Source of the DNA: Oceanihabitans sp.
GTDB lineage: Bacteria > Bacteroidota > Bacteroidia > Flavobacteriales > Flavobacteriaceae
Length of the DNA: 6,518 nucleotides
Reading direction: 5' to 3'
Assembly: GCA_018067265.1 (NCBI GenBank)
Contig: JAGPUY010000014.1
Span: forward strand, 1 to 6,518
Part shown: positions 1 through 6,214 of the stretch, one piece after another
Position numbering within the stretch: the stretch's first letter is position 1
How the letters are laid out: every line of letters begins with the position of its first letter
Program-made: the position numbers and the translations under genes
Notes under the pieces: model-generated
Told to the model about the DNA's origin: nothing
The model's database searches: none
What the model saw: the letters and a program-made list of their open reading frames with translations, nothing else

Positions 1-41
1 GACGTCAGTAAAAGAAAGCTTAATAGCAGTAGCTTTTTCAT
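1..41 (-). CDS. N-terminus of an unidentified exported protein (partial, cut by window edge)
   Basis: Reading the minus strand from the ATG at 41-39 gives MKKLLLLSFLLLT before the window ends. Two lysines followed by an unbroken Leu/Phe stretch are the n- and h-regions of a signal peptide, so the product is probably exported or a lipoprotein. The cleavage site or lipobox would lie outside the window. No Shine-Dalgarno sequence precedes the ATG, as is usual in Bacteroidota. A perfect TAnnTTTG element lies about 85 bases upstream. The gene follows gyrB on the same strand but is separated from it by a terminator, so it is probably a separate unit. The protein family cannot be told from 13 residues. 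The opposite strand has only short frames that close by base 81, so this reading is preferred. Confidence 0.6.
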   Translation of the reverse strand, partial: MKKLLLLSFLLLT

Positions 42-125
42 TTATAGTGGTTTATTAGTTGGTTACTCTTGTCTGTGGATATCGTAATTATCGGAAATAA
101 ATTCCAAAAATCAGTCTACCCACCT

Positions 126-133
126 CAAATATA
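126..133 (-). promoter_or_regulatory. Candidate -7 promoter element for the left-edge gene
   Basis: The minus strand reads TATATTTG, an exact match to the Bacteroidota -7 consensus TAnnTTTG. Transcription would start near base 120, leaving an untranslated leader of roughly 80 bases before the ATG at 41. No TTG-type -33 element was found at the expected distance, so the call rests on the -7 box and the position alone. Confidence 0.45.
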
Positions 134-295
134 ACATTTTAACCCATACTTTTATTCCTGTATTCTAACAATAATGCATTTAGTGCACAATTCCTAGTAA
201 TAATAAATAGGAAAAATATATTGATGCTGTGCGAACTCTTTTTACCGCTTATGTGATGCTTTTTTGAAATATTTAGGCCCCTAGTTATTAGACCT

Positions 296-332
296 AAAAA
301 AACCTGTAAAGCAATGAAACTTTACAGGTTTT
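296..332 (-). terminator. Intrinsic terminator downstream of gyrB (distal hairpin)
   Basis: The arms aacctgtaaag (301-311) and ctttacaggtt (320-330) form a perfect 11-base stem around an 8-base loop, extendable by two A-T pairs. On the minus strand the stem is followed by seven T residues (302-296), which gives a classic Rho-independent terminator for gyrB transcripts. The plus strand has only four T residues after the stem, so termination in that direction would be weaker. Confidence 0.85.
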
Positions 333-353
333 AAAATGTTGTTGACACAAATA

Positions 354-380
354 CCTTGCAGGTTTTAAAAACCTACAAGG
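354..380 (-). terminator. gyrB 3' hairpin (proximal), probable mRNA end structure
   Basis: The arms at 354-365 and 369-380 pair over 12 positions around a 3-base loop, beginning six bases after the gyrB stop codon. The single irregular position is a C-A mismatch on the plus strand but a G-U wobble in minus-strand RNA, so the structure fits the gyrB transcript and not the opposite one. The U-tract behind it is broken, so by itself it may be a weak terminator or a 3'-end stabiliser acting with the stronger hairpin farther down. Confidence 0.6.
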
Positions 381-386
381 ATACAA

Positions 387-2336
387 TTATGCATCAATAT
401 TTGCATAGATTGCATTTTTCTCGATAAACTCTCTACGAGGTGGAACTTCATCTCCCATTAACATAGAGAATACACGATCTGCTTCTACTCCATTATCAAT
501 ATAAATCTGACGTAAAGTTCTAAATTCTGGATTCATAGTTGTATCCCACAGTTGCGATGCATTCATTTCCCCAAGACCTTTATAACGTTGTATTTTTGAA
601 GATTCTCCAAACTCTTCCATAATAGCTACACGTTCTTCATCACTCCAAGCATATTGTTTTTTCGCTCCTTTTTTAACTAAATATAAAGGTGGCGTTGCAA
701 TATAAATGTGACCATTTTCAATCAACTCTTTCATGTATCTAAAGAAGAACGTTAAAATTAGCGTTTCAATGTGCGAACCATCTATATCGGCATCACACAT
801 GATTACTATTTTATGATATCTCAATTTAGAAAGGTTTAATGCTTTACTATCTTCTTCTGTACCAATAGTAACCCCTAAAGCGGTGAATATATTTTTAATC
901 TCCTCATTTTCAAACACCTTATGTGTCATCGCTTTTTCCACGTTTAGAATCTTACCACGCAATGGCAAAATAGCTTGAAATGCTCTATCACGACCTTGTT
1001 TTGCAGTTCCACCTGCCGAATCTCCCTCGACTAAGTATACTTCACATTTAGCAGGGTCTTGTTCTGAACAATCCGATAATTTTCCTGGTAAACCACCAAT
1101 ACTCATTACTGTTTTACGCTGCACCATTTCACGCGCTTTTTGTGCTGCGTGACGTGCTTGTGCGGCAAGAATTACTTTTTGCACAATAATTTTAGCGTCG
1201 TCTGGATGCTCTTCTAAGTAGTTTGTTAGCATCTCGGATACCGACTGACTTACAGCTGCAGAAACTTCACGATTACCTAATTTCGTTTTTGTTTGTCCTT
1301 CAAATTGAGGCTCTTGTACTTTTACAGAAATAATTGCTGTTAGTCCTTCACGGAAATCATCTCCAGCAATATCAAACTTTAATTTGTCTAACATTCCTGA
1401 CTCATCCGCATACTTTTTAAGGGTATGTGTTAAACCACGACGGAAACCAGAAAGGTGTGTACCACCTTCATGTGTATTAATATTATTTACATAGGAGTGT
1501 AAATTTTCGGCATAGGATGTATTATAAATCATGGCAACCTCAACTGGTACACCATTCTTTTCCCCTTCAAAAGAAATAACTTCTTTCATTAAAGGCTCTC
1601 TTGTTGCATCTAAAAACTTGATAAATTCTTTAAGACCTTCTTCCGAATGGAATGTTTCTCCTTCAAAAGAACCATCTTCTTTAGTACGTCTTCTATCAAT
1701 TAAATGCACCGTAATTCCTTTATTCAAATACGCTAATTCACGCATTCTACTAGCTAAAGTATCGTAATTATACTCTAACGTTTGTGTAAATATTGTAGGA
1801 TCTGGTCTAAAAGTAACTGTTGTTCCTCTTTTATCTGTATCTCCAATAGCTTTTACAGGATAAAGCGCTTTTCCTTTAGAATATTCTTGTTCCCAAATTT
1901 TACCATCTCTATAAACGGTAGCACGTAAATGTTCGGATAATGCATTTACACAACTTACACCAACACCGTGAAGTCCACCAGAAACTTTATAAGAATCTTT
2001 ATCAAACTTTCCACCTGCTCCAATTTTAGTCATTACAACTTGCAGCGCAGAAACACCTTCTTTTTTATGCAAATCTACAGGAATACCACGACCATCATCT
2101 TCTGTGGTAATCGAGTTATCCTCATTAATAGTTACCGTAATATTATCACAGTGTCCAGCTAATGCTTCATCAATCGAGTTATCTACAACTTCATATACCA
2201 AATGGTGTAAACCACGAGTACCAACATCTCCAATATACATAGAAGGACGCATACGTACATGCTCCATTCCTTCTAGCGCTTGAATACTATCAGCAGAATA
2301 ATTGTGTTTGTTAAACTCTTCTTTTTTTTCGCTCAT
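387..2336 (-). CDS. gyrB: DNA gyrase subunit B (ATPase subunit)
   Basis: GyrB is the ATP-hydrolysing half of the cytoplasmic A2B2 gyrase, which introduces negative supercoils during replication and transcription. The 649-aa protein is complete. The N-terminal GHKL ATPase domain shows the catalytic Glu49 with Asn53, the DDGRGIP motif at 80-86, and the ATP-lid glycine loop at 108-126. The transducer domain holds the QTK loop (348-350) that contacts the nucleotide. The Toprim domain has EGDSAGG (437-443), PLRGK (458-462) and the metal-binding DADIDG (515-520). The QRYKGLGEMN tail motif is at 583-592. The length matches the short GyrB type without the insertion found in E. coli (804 aa). The Toprim and tail features fit GyrB, although ParE is a close paralogue; the sequence resembles flavobacterial GyrB as I remember it. 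The start is chosen because the protein aligns from its first residues and no ribosome-binding site contradicts it. One oddity is Thr78, where E. coli has Val71 in the ATP/drug pocket. The gene is followed by two hairpins and appears monocistronic. Confidence 0.97.
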   Translation of the reverse strand: MSEKKEEFNKHNYSADSIQALEGMEHVRMRPSMYIGDVGTRGLHHLVYEVVDNSIDEALAGHCDNITVTINEDNSITTEDDGRGIPVDLHKKEGVSALQVVMTKIGAGGKFDKDSYKVSGGLHGVGVSCVNALSEHLRATVYRDGKIWEQEYSKGKALYPVKAIGDTDKRGTTVTFRPDPTIFTQTLEYNYDTLASRMRELAYLNKGITVHLIDRRRTKEDGSFEGETFHSEEGLKEFIKFLDATREPLMKEVISFEGEKNGVPVEVAMIYNTSYAENLHSYVNNINTHEGGTHLSGFRRGLTHTLKKYADESGMLDKLKFDIAGDDFREGLTAIISVKVQEPQFEGQTKTKLGNREVSAAVSQSVSEMLTNYLEEHPDDAKIIVQKVILAAQARHAAQKAREMVQRKTVMSIGGLPGKLSDCSEQDPAKCEVYLVEGDSAGGTAKQGRDRAFQAILPLRGKILNVEKAMTHKVFENEEIKNIFTALGVTIGTEEDSKALNLSKLRYHKIVIMCDADIDGSHIETLILTFFFRYMKELIENGHIYIATPPLYLVKKGAKKQYAWSDEERVAIMEEFGESSKIQRYKGLGEMNASQLWDTTMNPEFRTLRQIYIDNGVEADRVFSMLMGDEVPPRREFIEKNAIYANIDA

Positions 2337-2378
2337 AAATTTTAATTTATTGACTTTGTATTAATTCATTTTAAAAGG

Positions 2379-2396
2379 TCCCGTTATGCAACGGAA
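2379..2396 (-). promoter_or_regulatory. Hairpin in the gyrB mRNA leader
   Basis: In minus-strand RNA the arms at 2396-2390 and 2385-2379 pair over seven positions around the loop GCAU. One pair is a G-U wobble that would be an A-C mismatch on the other strand, so the fold favours the gyrB transcript. It ends 42 bases before the gyrB start and has no T-tract, so it is not a terminator. Its role is unknown; mRNA stability or translation control are possibilities. Confidence 0.4.
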
Positions 2397-2456
2397 TTAA
2401 TTCAGCTAGCTAAACTCTCACTACTTCGTCTTGAAAAATCAGTGCTTCATTAACCT

Positions 2457-2484
2457 AAAAAAAGATGCTTTACAGCATCCTTTT
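2457..2484 (-). terminator. Intrinsic-terminator-like hairpin upstream of gyrB
   Basis: On the minus strand GATGCT and AGCATC (2479-2474 and 2469-2464) form a 6-base stem with a GTAA loop, followed by seven T residues (2463-2457). AAAA and TTTT flanks can lengthen the stem across a one-base bulge. It points towards gyrB, yet no minus-strand gene is seen upstream of it. It lies between the candidate gyrB promoter and the gyrB start, so it could act as an attenuator or end an unannotated small RNA. Confidence 0.6.
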
Positions 2485-2493
2485 GAACACAAC

Positions 2494-2501
2494 CAAAGAT
2501 A
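2494..2501 (-). promoter_or_regulatory. Candidate -7 promoter element of gyrB
   Basis: The minus strand reads TATCTTTG, an exact match to TAnnTTTG. It is the only perfect match upstream of gyrB on that strand within the spacer. The start site would be near 2488, giving a leader of about 150 bases. No clear TTG -33 element lies at the usual distance. If this promoter is used, RNA polymerase meets the terminator-like hairpin almost at once. Confidence 0.5.
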
Positions 2502-2603
2502 CGAATTTTGGATGCATTTTAAAAGCTTTTCATCGATTTAACGCGATAATTATTAACATTTGTTGAAAACACAAAAAAGGGCTTAAACCTGCTAAAAACT
2601 AGC

Positions 2604-2631
2604 TTAAAATTGATTTTAATTTTAAAATTAA
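2604..2631. repeat. AT-rich palindrome cluster
   Basis: A perfect 16-base palindrome, TTAATTTTAAAATTAA, occupies 2616-2631. It overlaps a second inverted repeat with arms ttaaaat (2604-2610) and attttaa (2613-2619). It contains only A and T and is followed by A-tracts, so it could be easily melted or bent DNA, or a protein-binding site. It may also be a by-product of the base composition. Confidence 0.4.
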
Positions 2632-2773
2632 CCCTTAAAAAAAACAAAACAACAAAAACACGTTAGAACGCATATTTCAACGTCTTGCGATAGATCACCT
2701 AGTAATTTACTCGTAATTAAATAGGTACTAAAGCGTTAATACTTTAACATAGCACAAATCTGTTTTATTTTAT

Positions 2774-2781
2774 TATATTTG
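2774..2781 (+). promoter_or_regulatory. Candidate -7 promoter element of the hybrid kinase gene
   Basis: The plus strand reads TATATTTG, an exact TAnnTTTG match, 19 bases before the kinase ATG. The start site would fall around 2786-2788, leaving a leader of only about 13-15 bases. No TTG element is seen 17-23 bases upstream. The leader is short but compatible with a phylum that does not depend on Shine-Dalgarno pairing. Confidence 0.5.
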
Positions 2782-2800
2782 ATACCCTAATCTACTTTAA

Positions 2801-4306
2801 ATGAAATTTTTCAACCCTGCTTTAATCAGGTTTTTAATACCTATAGGAGGCTCCGTACTTTTATTTCTAATTTATAATGTTGTCTTTTTTTCTTTTCATA
2901 AAGGGGACAGTGTATTATTTATTAGCTCCTTCTTATTTAGTGCTATAGCTGTTATTTCATTTATCACTTTCCGCTTTGTAAAAGTAGTAAAACAACCTTT
3001 TGACTTAATTATTCACGCTATAAATTCGAATGATTTTAATTTATTATCTCATTTTAATTCTGATGGGAATTTCAATAAAATAGGTCACTTTATATTTAAA
3101 AGTTATTTACAAAAAGAAGAACTTCAAAAAGCGAAAGAAAAAGCAGAAGAAAGCGACTTATTAAAAGCTTCTTTTCTAACCAACTTGTCGCATGAAATCA
3201 GGACTCCGATGAATGCTATTTTAGGGTTTTCTGATTTATTGAGTACTCAAAATCCATCGGAGGCGGAACGAGTAGATTATATTAATGTCATAAAGAGAAG
3301 TGGGAAAAATTTGGTATCCATTATAGATGATTTAATTGAAATGTCTAAAATTGACACCAACCAAGTAAAACCAAATTTAAAAGCTTTTAATTTAGACGAA
3401 ACGTTATTAGAAATAAAACAAGCAGTCGAAATTACAATTCCTAAGGACAAACCTTTACGACTGTTTTTTGACAAACCAAAACACGCTATTGTATATCAAT
3501 TAATAAGTGACGAAACCAAATTACGACAAATAATAGTTAACCTTTTAAACAATGCTATTAAATACAGTGAAAAAGGAACCGTTAATTTTAGCTACAAAAT
3601 AAGCACTCAAAACAATGTCTTAGAATTTTACGTTACAGATACTGGTATCGGCATGTCTAAAGAAGACACTAAAAATATTTTCATTCGGTTTAATAGAATA
3701 CAAAATGACAAAACTATTAATTTAAGCGGATTAGGTTTAGGACTAGCAATTTCTAAAGCGTACATTGAAATGTTAGGTGGCGAAATCTGGTTAGAATCTA
3801 TAGAGAATTTTGGCTCTACATTTTCATTTACCATACCACTAAAGCTAAATAGACTAGCCACACAACCTATAACAGAAATTGCTCTTAAAGCAGAAGACAA
3901 AATAAAACCTTTAAATATTCTTATAGCCGAAGATGATGAGATCAATTTCATGCTTATAAATAAAGTAATGAAAATTAGAAATTATCATGTTATAAGAGCT
4001 AAAAACGGAAAAGAAGCAGTAGAAATATGCAAAGAAAATGATTCAATTCAATTAGTAATTATGGATATGAAAATGCCAATAATGGGAGGTTTTGAAGCAA
4101 GAAAAATAATAAAAACATTTAAACCATTTTTACCTATAATTGCACATACAGCATACTCCTCTGCAGAAATAAGCAGCAAGGTTTTTAATGCTGGTTTTAT
4201 TGACTGTATTACGAAGCCATTAGACAAGACAAAACTGTTTAGAATTATTGATAGAATTGAGCATTTGACTCCAGACATAGACACTACCAAGACTTTTGTA
4301 AATTAA
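2801..4306 (+). CDS. Membrane-bound hybrid sensor histidine kinase with C-terminal receiver domain
   Basis: This 501-aa protein should autophosphorylate on His and pass the phosphate to its own receiver Asp, as part of a two-component phosphorelay at the inner membrane. Two hydrophobic helices (about 9-31 and 37-59) are joined by only about six residues, so there is almost no periplasmic sensor. A linker with a charged, probably coiled-coil stretch (103-124) leads to the HisKA dimerisation domain with the H-box SHEIRTP and phosphoacceptor His131. The HATPase_c domain shows the N-box (Asn247, Asn251), DTGIGM (280-285), the F-box FIRFNR (294-299) and the G2 glycines (310-314). The receiver domain (about 371-487) has the acidic residues Glu377, Asp378 and Asp379, phosphoacceptor Asp422, Thr450 and Lys472; all key residues are present. 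There is no HPt or DNA-binding domain. A TAA directly precedes the ATG in frame, which fixes the start. The gene is divergent from gyrB and convergent with asnB, with no response regulator beside it, so partner and signal are unknown. By eye it is AT-richer than its neighbours. Confidence 0.93.
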   Translation: MKFFNPALIRFLIPIGGSVLLFLIYNVVFFSFHKGDSVLFISSFLFSAIAVISFITFRFVKVVKQPFDLIIHAINSNDFNLLSHFNSDGNFNKIGHFIFKSYLQKEELQKAKEKAEESDLLKASFLTNLSHEIRTPMNAILGFSDLLSTQNPSEAERVDYINVIKRSGKNLVSIIDDLIEMSKIDTNQVKPNLKAFNLDETLLEIKQAVEITIPKDKPLRLFFDKPKHAIVYQLISDETKLRQIIVNLLNNAIKYSEKGTVNFSYKISTQNNVLEFYVTDTGIGMSKEDTKNIFIRFNRIQNDKTINLSGLGLGLAISKAYIEMLGGEIWLESIENFGSTFSFTIPLKLNRLATQPITEIALKAEDKIKPLNILIAEDDEINFMLINKVMKIRNYHVIRAKNGKEAVEICKENDSIQLVIMDMKMPIMGGFEARKIIKTFKPFLPIIAHTAYSSAEISSKVFNAGFIDCITKPLDKTKLFRIIDRIEHLTPDIDTTKTFVN

Positions 4307-4316
4307 AAAGTATTTG

Positions 4317-4370
4317 AAAAAGGAAAGATCATAAACAATAAATTTGTCTTACAAACGACATCCTTTTCTT
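4317..4370 (+). terminator. Possible weak terminator behind the hybrid kinase gene
   Basis: AAAAGGA (4318-4324) can pair with TCCTTTT (4361-4367), enclosing a small inner hairpin with arms TTTGT (4343-4347) and ACAAA (4351-4355). The T-rich end (ccttttcttt) begins soon after the kinase stop codon. The loop is long and the stem is poor, so the stronger hairpin near 4475-4498 may be the real end of this transcript. Confidence 0.2.
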
Positions 4371-4471
4371 TAAAAATCGATGGTTTCACACGATAATTAT
4401 AGGCAGCCGAAGCAACTCATTGATCTTAACAGCAACAAACAAGAACTTATTCACTCAGACTTAACGGAAAT

Positions 4472-4498
4472 AAAAAAACCTCGCAGAAGCGAGGTTTT
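4472..4498 (-). terminator. Intrinsic terminator of asnB, partly bidirectional
   Basis: CCTCGC (4479-4484) and GCGAGG (4489-4494) pair around the loop AGAA, and four flanking A-T pairs lengthen the stem to ten. On the minus strand the GC-rich core is followed by seven T residues, which makes a strong terminator 42 bases past the asnB stop codon. On the plus strand four T residues follow, so it could also stop transcripts of the convergent kinase gene. Confidence 0.9.
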
Positions 4499-4540
4499 AG
4501 CACTATAATCTATACTTATTTAATAAAAATTATTCAACAT

Positions 4541-6214
4541 TTATGACGTTGCATAAGACTTATCATGCACGTTTGCAATAGCACGACCAGAAGGCTCATT
4601 CATGTTTTTAAACGCTTCATCCCATTCTAAAGCGGTAGCAGTACTACAAGCTACACTTGCTTCTTGCGGCACACTTAAAGCTGCTGCATCACTCGGGAAA
4701 TGTTCTTCAAAAATAGAACGGTAATAAAATTCTTCTTTGTTTTGTGGTGTTTGTATTGGAAAACGGAATTTAGCGTTAGCCATTTGCTCATCGGTTATTG
4801 CCTCATTCACCATTTCTTTAAGGGTATCAATCCAACTATACCCAACACCATCACTAAATTGTTCTTTTTGTCTCCAAGCTACACTTTCTGGTAACATGTC
4901 TTCAAATGCTTTACGAACCACCCATTTTTCCATGCGTTCTCCGTTAATCATTTTATCTTGCGGATTGATGCGCATAGCAACATCCATAAACTCTTTATCT
5001 AAAAATGGTACACGACCTTCAATTCCCCAAGCAGCCAAACTTTTGTTTGCTCTTAAACAATCGTACATGTGTAATTTATCTAATTTTCTAACAGTCTCTT
5101 CATGAAACTCTTTTGCGTTTGGCGCTTTATGAAAGTATAAGTACCCTCCAAAAATTTCATCTGCTCCTTCACCAGACAGTACCATTTTAATTCCCATAGA
5201 TTTAATAACTCTTGCCATTAAATACATTGGTGTAGAAGAACGAATCGTAGTAATGTCATAGGTTTCGATGTTATAAATAACATCTTTAATAGCATCTAAA
5301 CCTTCTTGGATTGTAAATTTAATTTCATGATGTACCGTTCCAATATGATCTGCTACCTTTTGTGCAGCAGCTAAATCTGGAGAACCTTCTAATCCTACAG
5401 CGAATGAATGCGTTTGTGGGTACCAAGCATCAGACGTATCATCACTCTCCACACGTTTTTGCGCATATTTTTTTGCGATTGCCGATACCACGGAAGAATC
5501 TAATCCTCCAGATAATAATACACCATAAGGCACATCACTCATTAACTGTCTATGCACTGCCGCTTCCAAAGCTTCTTTAACTTCTGCAATACTTGTTTGG
5601 TTATCTTTTACTGCATCATATTCGCTCCAATCTCTGTTGTACCATTTTACAAATGCACCATCTTTACTAGACATATAATGTCCTGGAGGAAATAATTCGA
5701 TTTTAGTACAAATCCCTTCTAATGCTTTTAATTCGGAAGCCACATAAAAAGTTCCGTTTTGATCCCAACCAATATATAAAGGAATAATTCCCATATGATC
5801 ACGAGCAATAAAATATTCATCTTTCTCTACATCATAAATTGCAAATCCGAAGATCCCGTTCAATTCATCTACAAAGTCCACACCTTTTTCTTGGTATAAA
5901 GCTAAAATAACTTCGCAATCACTTTGCGTTTGAAAATCATACTTACCATCAAATTGCTTACGTAATTCTCTGTGGTTATATATTTCGCCATTTGCTGCTA
6001 AAACCAGTTTATTATCTGGACTAAACAAGGGTTGTTTTCCTGAAGCTGGATCTACAATTGCTAAACGCTCATGCGCTAAAATGGCTTTATCGTCACTATA
6101 AATTCCGGACCAATCTGGTCCACGATGACGAATTGTTTTAGACATTTCTAAAACCTGAGGTCTTAAATCTTCACTCTTTTGTTTAAGGTCGAAAGCACAT
6201 ACAATTCCACACAT
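4541..6214 (-). CDS. asnB: Asparagine synthetase B (glutamine-hydrolysing)
   Basis: This cytoplasmic enzyme makes asparagine from aspartate, glutamine and ATP, giving glutamate, AMP and pyrophosphate. The 557-aa protein is close to E. coli AsnB (554 aa) and appears complete. The N-terminal class II glutamine amidotransferase domain begins MCGIVC, with Cys2 as the nucleophile exposed after Met removal. Other glutamine-site residues are Arg50, Asn75-Gly76-Glu77 (NGE motif) and Asp99. The synthetase domain has the pyrophosphate-binding P-loop SGGLDSS (235-241), the LSGEGADEIFGGY motif (346-358) with Glu349, and Lys450 in the WRQKEQFSDGVGYSW segment. All expected catalytic residues are visible, so it should be active. 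The start is secure because the catalytic Cys must be residue 2. It is preceded by an AT-rich leader without Shine-Dalgarno and followed by a strong terminator, which suggests a single-gene unit. No regulatory site for amino-acid control was recognised. Confidence 0.97.
   Translation of the reverse strand: MCGIVCAFDLKQKSEDLRPQVLEMSKTIRHRGPDWSGIYSDDKAILAHERLAIVDPASGKQPLFSPDNKLVLAANGEIYNHRELRKQFDGKYDFQTQSDCEVILALYQEKGVDFVDELNGIFGFAIYDVEKDEYFIARDHMGIIPLYIGWDQNGTFYVASELKALEGICTKIELFPPGHYMSSKDGAFVKWYNRDWSEYDAVKDNQTSIAEVKEALEAAVHRQLMSDVPYGVLLSGGLDSSVVSAIAKKYAQKRVESDDTSDAWYPQTHSFAVGLEGSPDLAAAQKVADHIGTVHHEIKFTIQEGLDAIKDVIYNIETYDITTIRSSTPMYLMARVIKSMGIKMVLSGEGADEIFGGYLYFHKAPNAKEFHEETVRKLDKLHMYDCLRANKSLAAWGIEGRVPFLDKEFMDVAMRINPQDKMINGERMEKWVVRKAFEDMLPESVAWRQKEQFSDGVGYSWIDTLKEMVNEAITDEQMANAKFRFPIQTPQNKEEFYYRSIFEEHFPSDAAALSVPQEASVACSTATALEWDEAFKNMNEPSGRAIANVHDKSYATS

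Larger units (their letters stand above)
42..386. other. Non-coding spacer between gyrB and the next minus-strand gene
   Basis: No convincing coding frame was found in these 345 bases on either strand. The right third holds two hairpins that follow the gyrB stop codon. Around 126-133 there is a candidate promoter for the exported-protein gene at the left edge. A small 6-base inverted repeat (tttagg at 272-277, cctaaa at 293-298) partly overlaps the T-tract side of the terminator and may be incidental. Nothing recognisable was seen in the remainder, which is AT-rich. Confidence 0.7.
2337..2800. other. Divergent spacer between gyrB and the hybrid kinase gene
   Basis: These 464 bases contain no supportable protein gene and no recognisable tRNA or rRNA. 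From gyrB outwards they hold a leader hairpin, a terminator-like hairpin facing gyrB, a candidate gyrB -7 element, an AT-rich palindrome with neighbouring A-tracts (A8, A4 and A5 between 2637 and 2658), and a candidate promoter for the kinase gene. The stretch from about 2660 to 2770 shows nothing I can name, apart from a 7/8 match to a minus-strand -7 box at 2755-2762. Confidence 0.7.

Noticed and set aside
1..81. C-terminal end of a plus-strand gene entering from the left edge
   Set aside because: The two open plus frames end at 58 and 81 and show no recognisable protein tail. The minus-strand signal peptide and upstream TAnnTTTG box explain the region better.
1531..1767. Plus-strand open frame antisense to gyrB, and similar ones at 1968-2162, 4700-4894, 4737-5105 and 5362-5580
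   Set aside because: They lie opposite well-conserved parts of gyrB and asnB, show no domain, and are shadows of the real genes.
2470..2517. A 15-codon minus-strand ORF (MHPKFVSLVVFKRML) ending inside the terminator-like hairpin, as a leader peptide
   Set aside because: It would overlap the candidate gyrB -7 box, so it needs a promoter farther upstream that I do not see. It has no run of a single amino acid typical of attenuation peptides, and an ORF this short is expected by chance.
2551..2571. ttattaacatttgttgaaaac as a DnaA-box-like cluster or replication origin element
   Set aside because: Only one loose match to a DnaA box is present. There is no cluster, no dnaA gene and no clear unwinding element next to it, so an origin call is not supported.
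2660..2770. A tRNA or small RNA gene in the gyrB-kinase spacer
   Set aside because: No cloverleaf, CCA end or conserved T-loop motif was found on either strand. A small RNA cannot be excluded, but nothing here supports one directly.
3277..3474. Minus-strand open frames inside the kinase gene (also 3628-3951 and 4048-4290)
   Set aside because: They are antisense to conserved HisKA, HATPase and receiver motifs that clearly code on the plus strand, and have no features of their own.
4307..4470. A small gene between the kinase and asnB
   Set aside because: Stops occur in all frames at short intervals, and no start with a plausible protein was found.
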